Source: Aurantiacibacter poecillastricola
GTDB lineage: Bacteria; Pseudomonadota; Alphaproteobacteria; Sphingomonadales; Sphingomonadaceae
Reading direction: 5' to 3'
Assembly (NCBI RefSeq): GCF_030730945.1
Contig: NZ_JAVAMS010000001.1
Span: forward strand, 1,240,001 to 1,304,000
DNA length: 64,000 nucleotides
The translations under genes and the position numbers were made by a program. Of this stretch, positions 60,928 through 64,000 are shown in pieces; position 1 is the first letter of the stretch, and each line of letters opens with the position of its first letter. The notes beneath the pieces were generated by a model, which saw only the letters and a program-made list of their open reading frames with translations, did no database searches and was not told the origin of the DNA.

Positions 60928-61913
60928 TCAGTCTCCGTGGGCCTGGATGAAGGCAGCCGCTGCGCCGAACAGGCCGGGCTGCGGATGCGTGATGAGTTTG
61001 ACGGGAATGCCCGCCATCAGGTTCTCGAACCGGCCCTTTGCGCGGAAACGCTCGGCAAAGCCGGAGCCGGGCAAGTGGTCGCGCAGCCGGTAGCCGAGGC
61101 CGCCCGCGATCACGACGCCCGAGAAGCCGCCCTGCATCAGGGCAACGTCACCCGCCACGGAGCCGAGCGAGAGGCAGAAGCGGTCGATCGCGGCGGCGGC
61201 GAGGCTGTCCGTGCCTTCCATGCCCGCCGTCCAGATGGCGACATCGTCCTGCTCCTTCACCGCGCGGCCTTCCAGCGCGGCCAGCGTCGCGTGGATATCG
61301 ACGATAGCGGGGCCGGAGACGACCCGCTCCACCGATACGCGCCGGTGGCGCTTGCGCAGGCGCGCGAGGATCGCGTCCTCGATGGGGTCGAGCGGGGCGA
61401 AATCGACATGCCCGCCCTCGGTGGCGGAGACGCGGTAGGTGCCATCGGGCTCGCGGTAGAGATGCGCAACGCCCAGCCCGGTGCCGGGGCCCAGCACCGA
61501 GAGCCGTCCTGTCGCCCCCAGCGGTCCCTCGGGGCCGGTAAGGTGCAGGAACTCGTCCTCCTTCGCGCGCGCCACGGCGTGGGCCACGGCCTCGAAATCG
61601 TTGACGATGGTGAAGCGCGATACGCCGAGCTTGGATTCGACGAGGGCGGGGCGGATGATCCAGGGATTGTTGGTGAAGCGGATCACGTCGCCGCCGACTG
61701 GCCCCGCAATGGCCATGCTCACCGCATCGGGCAGCGTGCCGCCCTTGCGCTCGCGGTAATCCTCCCACGCGGTCTGGAAGCTGGCATGGTCATCCGTGTG
61801 CAGGGTGACCGGCTCGTCGAGCGTGATCGCGCCGTCCTCGCCCCTGCTGGCGATGGCGAAGCGGGCATGGGTGCCGCCGATGTCTACCGAGACGAGTTCC
61901 ATCGCAGCCCCCA

Positions 61914-61914
<1 letters not shown>
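60928..61914 (-). CDS. glk: Glucokinase
   Basis: The 328-residue glucokinase of the bacterial Glk type has VSVDIGGTHARFAIA (phosphate-1), the glucose-binding NDFEAVAHAV and LGPGTGLGVAHLY (phosphate-2), and ATEGGHVDFAP. Its ATG shares one base with the edd stop (TAATG), so translation is coupled; an in-frame ATG four codons later is possible. It feeds glucose 6-phosphate into the Zwf-Edd-Eda route encoded around it. Confidence 0.94.
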
Positions 61915-63720
<1,806 letters not shown>

Positions 63721-63728
<8 letters not shown>

Positions 63729-64000
63729 GCCAGCTTACTCCGTCGCGTTCGGCAAGGGCGATGGACGCACTCGGGCCCCAGCTTCCTGCGGTATAGGTCT
63801 TGGGGGTCTTGCCCTCGGCTTCCCAGCCCGCCCGGATAGCGTCGATCCATTTCCATTGCGCCTCCACCTCGTCGCGCCGGACGAACAGCGTCTGGTCGCC
63901 ATTGATGAGGTCCAGCAGCAGCCGTTCATAGGCGATGCGCTTGTGCTTGCCCGTGAAGGCATCGGGCATGCGGATATCCAGCGGCACTTCGCGCAGGGTC
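63721..64000 (-). CDS. zwf: Glucose-6-phosphate 1-dehydrogenase, C-terminal part
   Basis: The last ~92 residues of Zwf run from the window edge to the TAA at 63721. [22 protein letters not shown] and the terminal [23 protein letters not shown] sequence are characteristic. The stop overlaps the edd start by 8 nt. The catalytic N-terminal part lies outside the window. Confidence 0.95.

Overview
The window is GC-rich chromosomal DNA that reads as an alphaproteobacterium of the order Sphingomonadales, most likely Erythrobacteraceae (an Erythrobacter/Altererythrobacter-like marine or soil heterotroph). The evidence is PhyR with EcfG-type promoters, a complete Entner-Doudoroff operon, class I polyhydroxyalkanoate synthase plus phasin, large TonB-dependent receptors (one followed by a TPR-sulfotransferase), a DUF1465 protein, and the oxygen-dependent MesD-type methionine synthase. 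This placement is inference from gene content and was not tested by alignment. No rRNA, insertion sequence, phage gene or CRISPR array was seen. Genes are tightly packed with many 1-16 nt overlaps.

Layout. 1-8.5 kb: the tail of a probable MesX partner, mesD, tRNA-Thr(CGU) and tRNA-Cys(GCA), a SulP anion transporter, an FAD oxidoreductase, a PilZ protein, then an IlvD-family dehydratase with an MFS carrier on the minus strand. 8.6-16.3 kb: alaC-like aminotransferase, phaC, a phasin with a histone-like tail, clpS, and the lptF-lptG-GNAT operon. 16.3-21.7 kb: a fatty acid desaturase, an acetyltransferase-like protein, and a general-stress island made of a single-domain receiver and phyR, each behind its own GGAAC-N16/17-CGTT promoter; a MATE exporter closes the region.

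21.8-29.4 kb is the most distinctive accessory segment. It holds a catabolic cluster with two alcohol dehydrogenases, an SDR, two tandem paralogous cupins of the 2,4'-dihydroxyacetophenone-dioxygenase type, an MFS importer, a VOC protein, a class II aldolase and a lone [2Fe-2S] subunit of a molybdenum hydroxylase. A palindromic operator-like site sits before the cupins. No regulator is encoded, and the substrate is unknown. A 115-bp dispersed-repeat-like cruciform separates it from a Fur-boxed siderophore receptor.

29.5-51 kb is mostly housekeeping and transport: arsC-like, lipB, DMT and BCCT transporters, nadA, a second TonB receptor with a structured AT-rich leader and its sulfotransferase, csaA, an MBL hydrolase, glpK, DUF1465 and two DUF465 microproteins. 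51-57.5 kb: ptsP, a RodZ-like HTH membrane protein, cpoB, tilS and an L,D-transpeptidase. 57.5-64 kb: a minus-strand operon zwf-edd-glk-eda that runs by overlapping stops and starts into a divergent phosphoenolpyruvate-carboxylase-like gene, so that glucose breakdown to pyruvate and a PEP-linked function appear to be made together.
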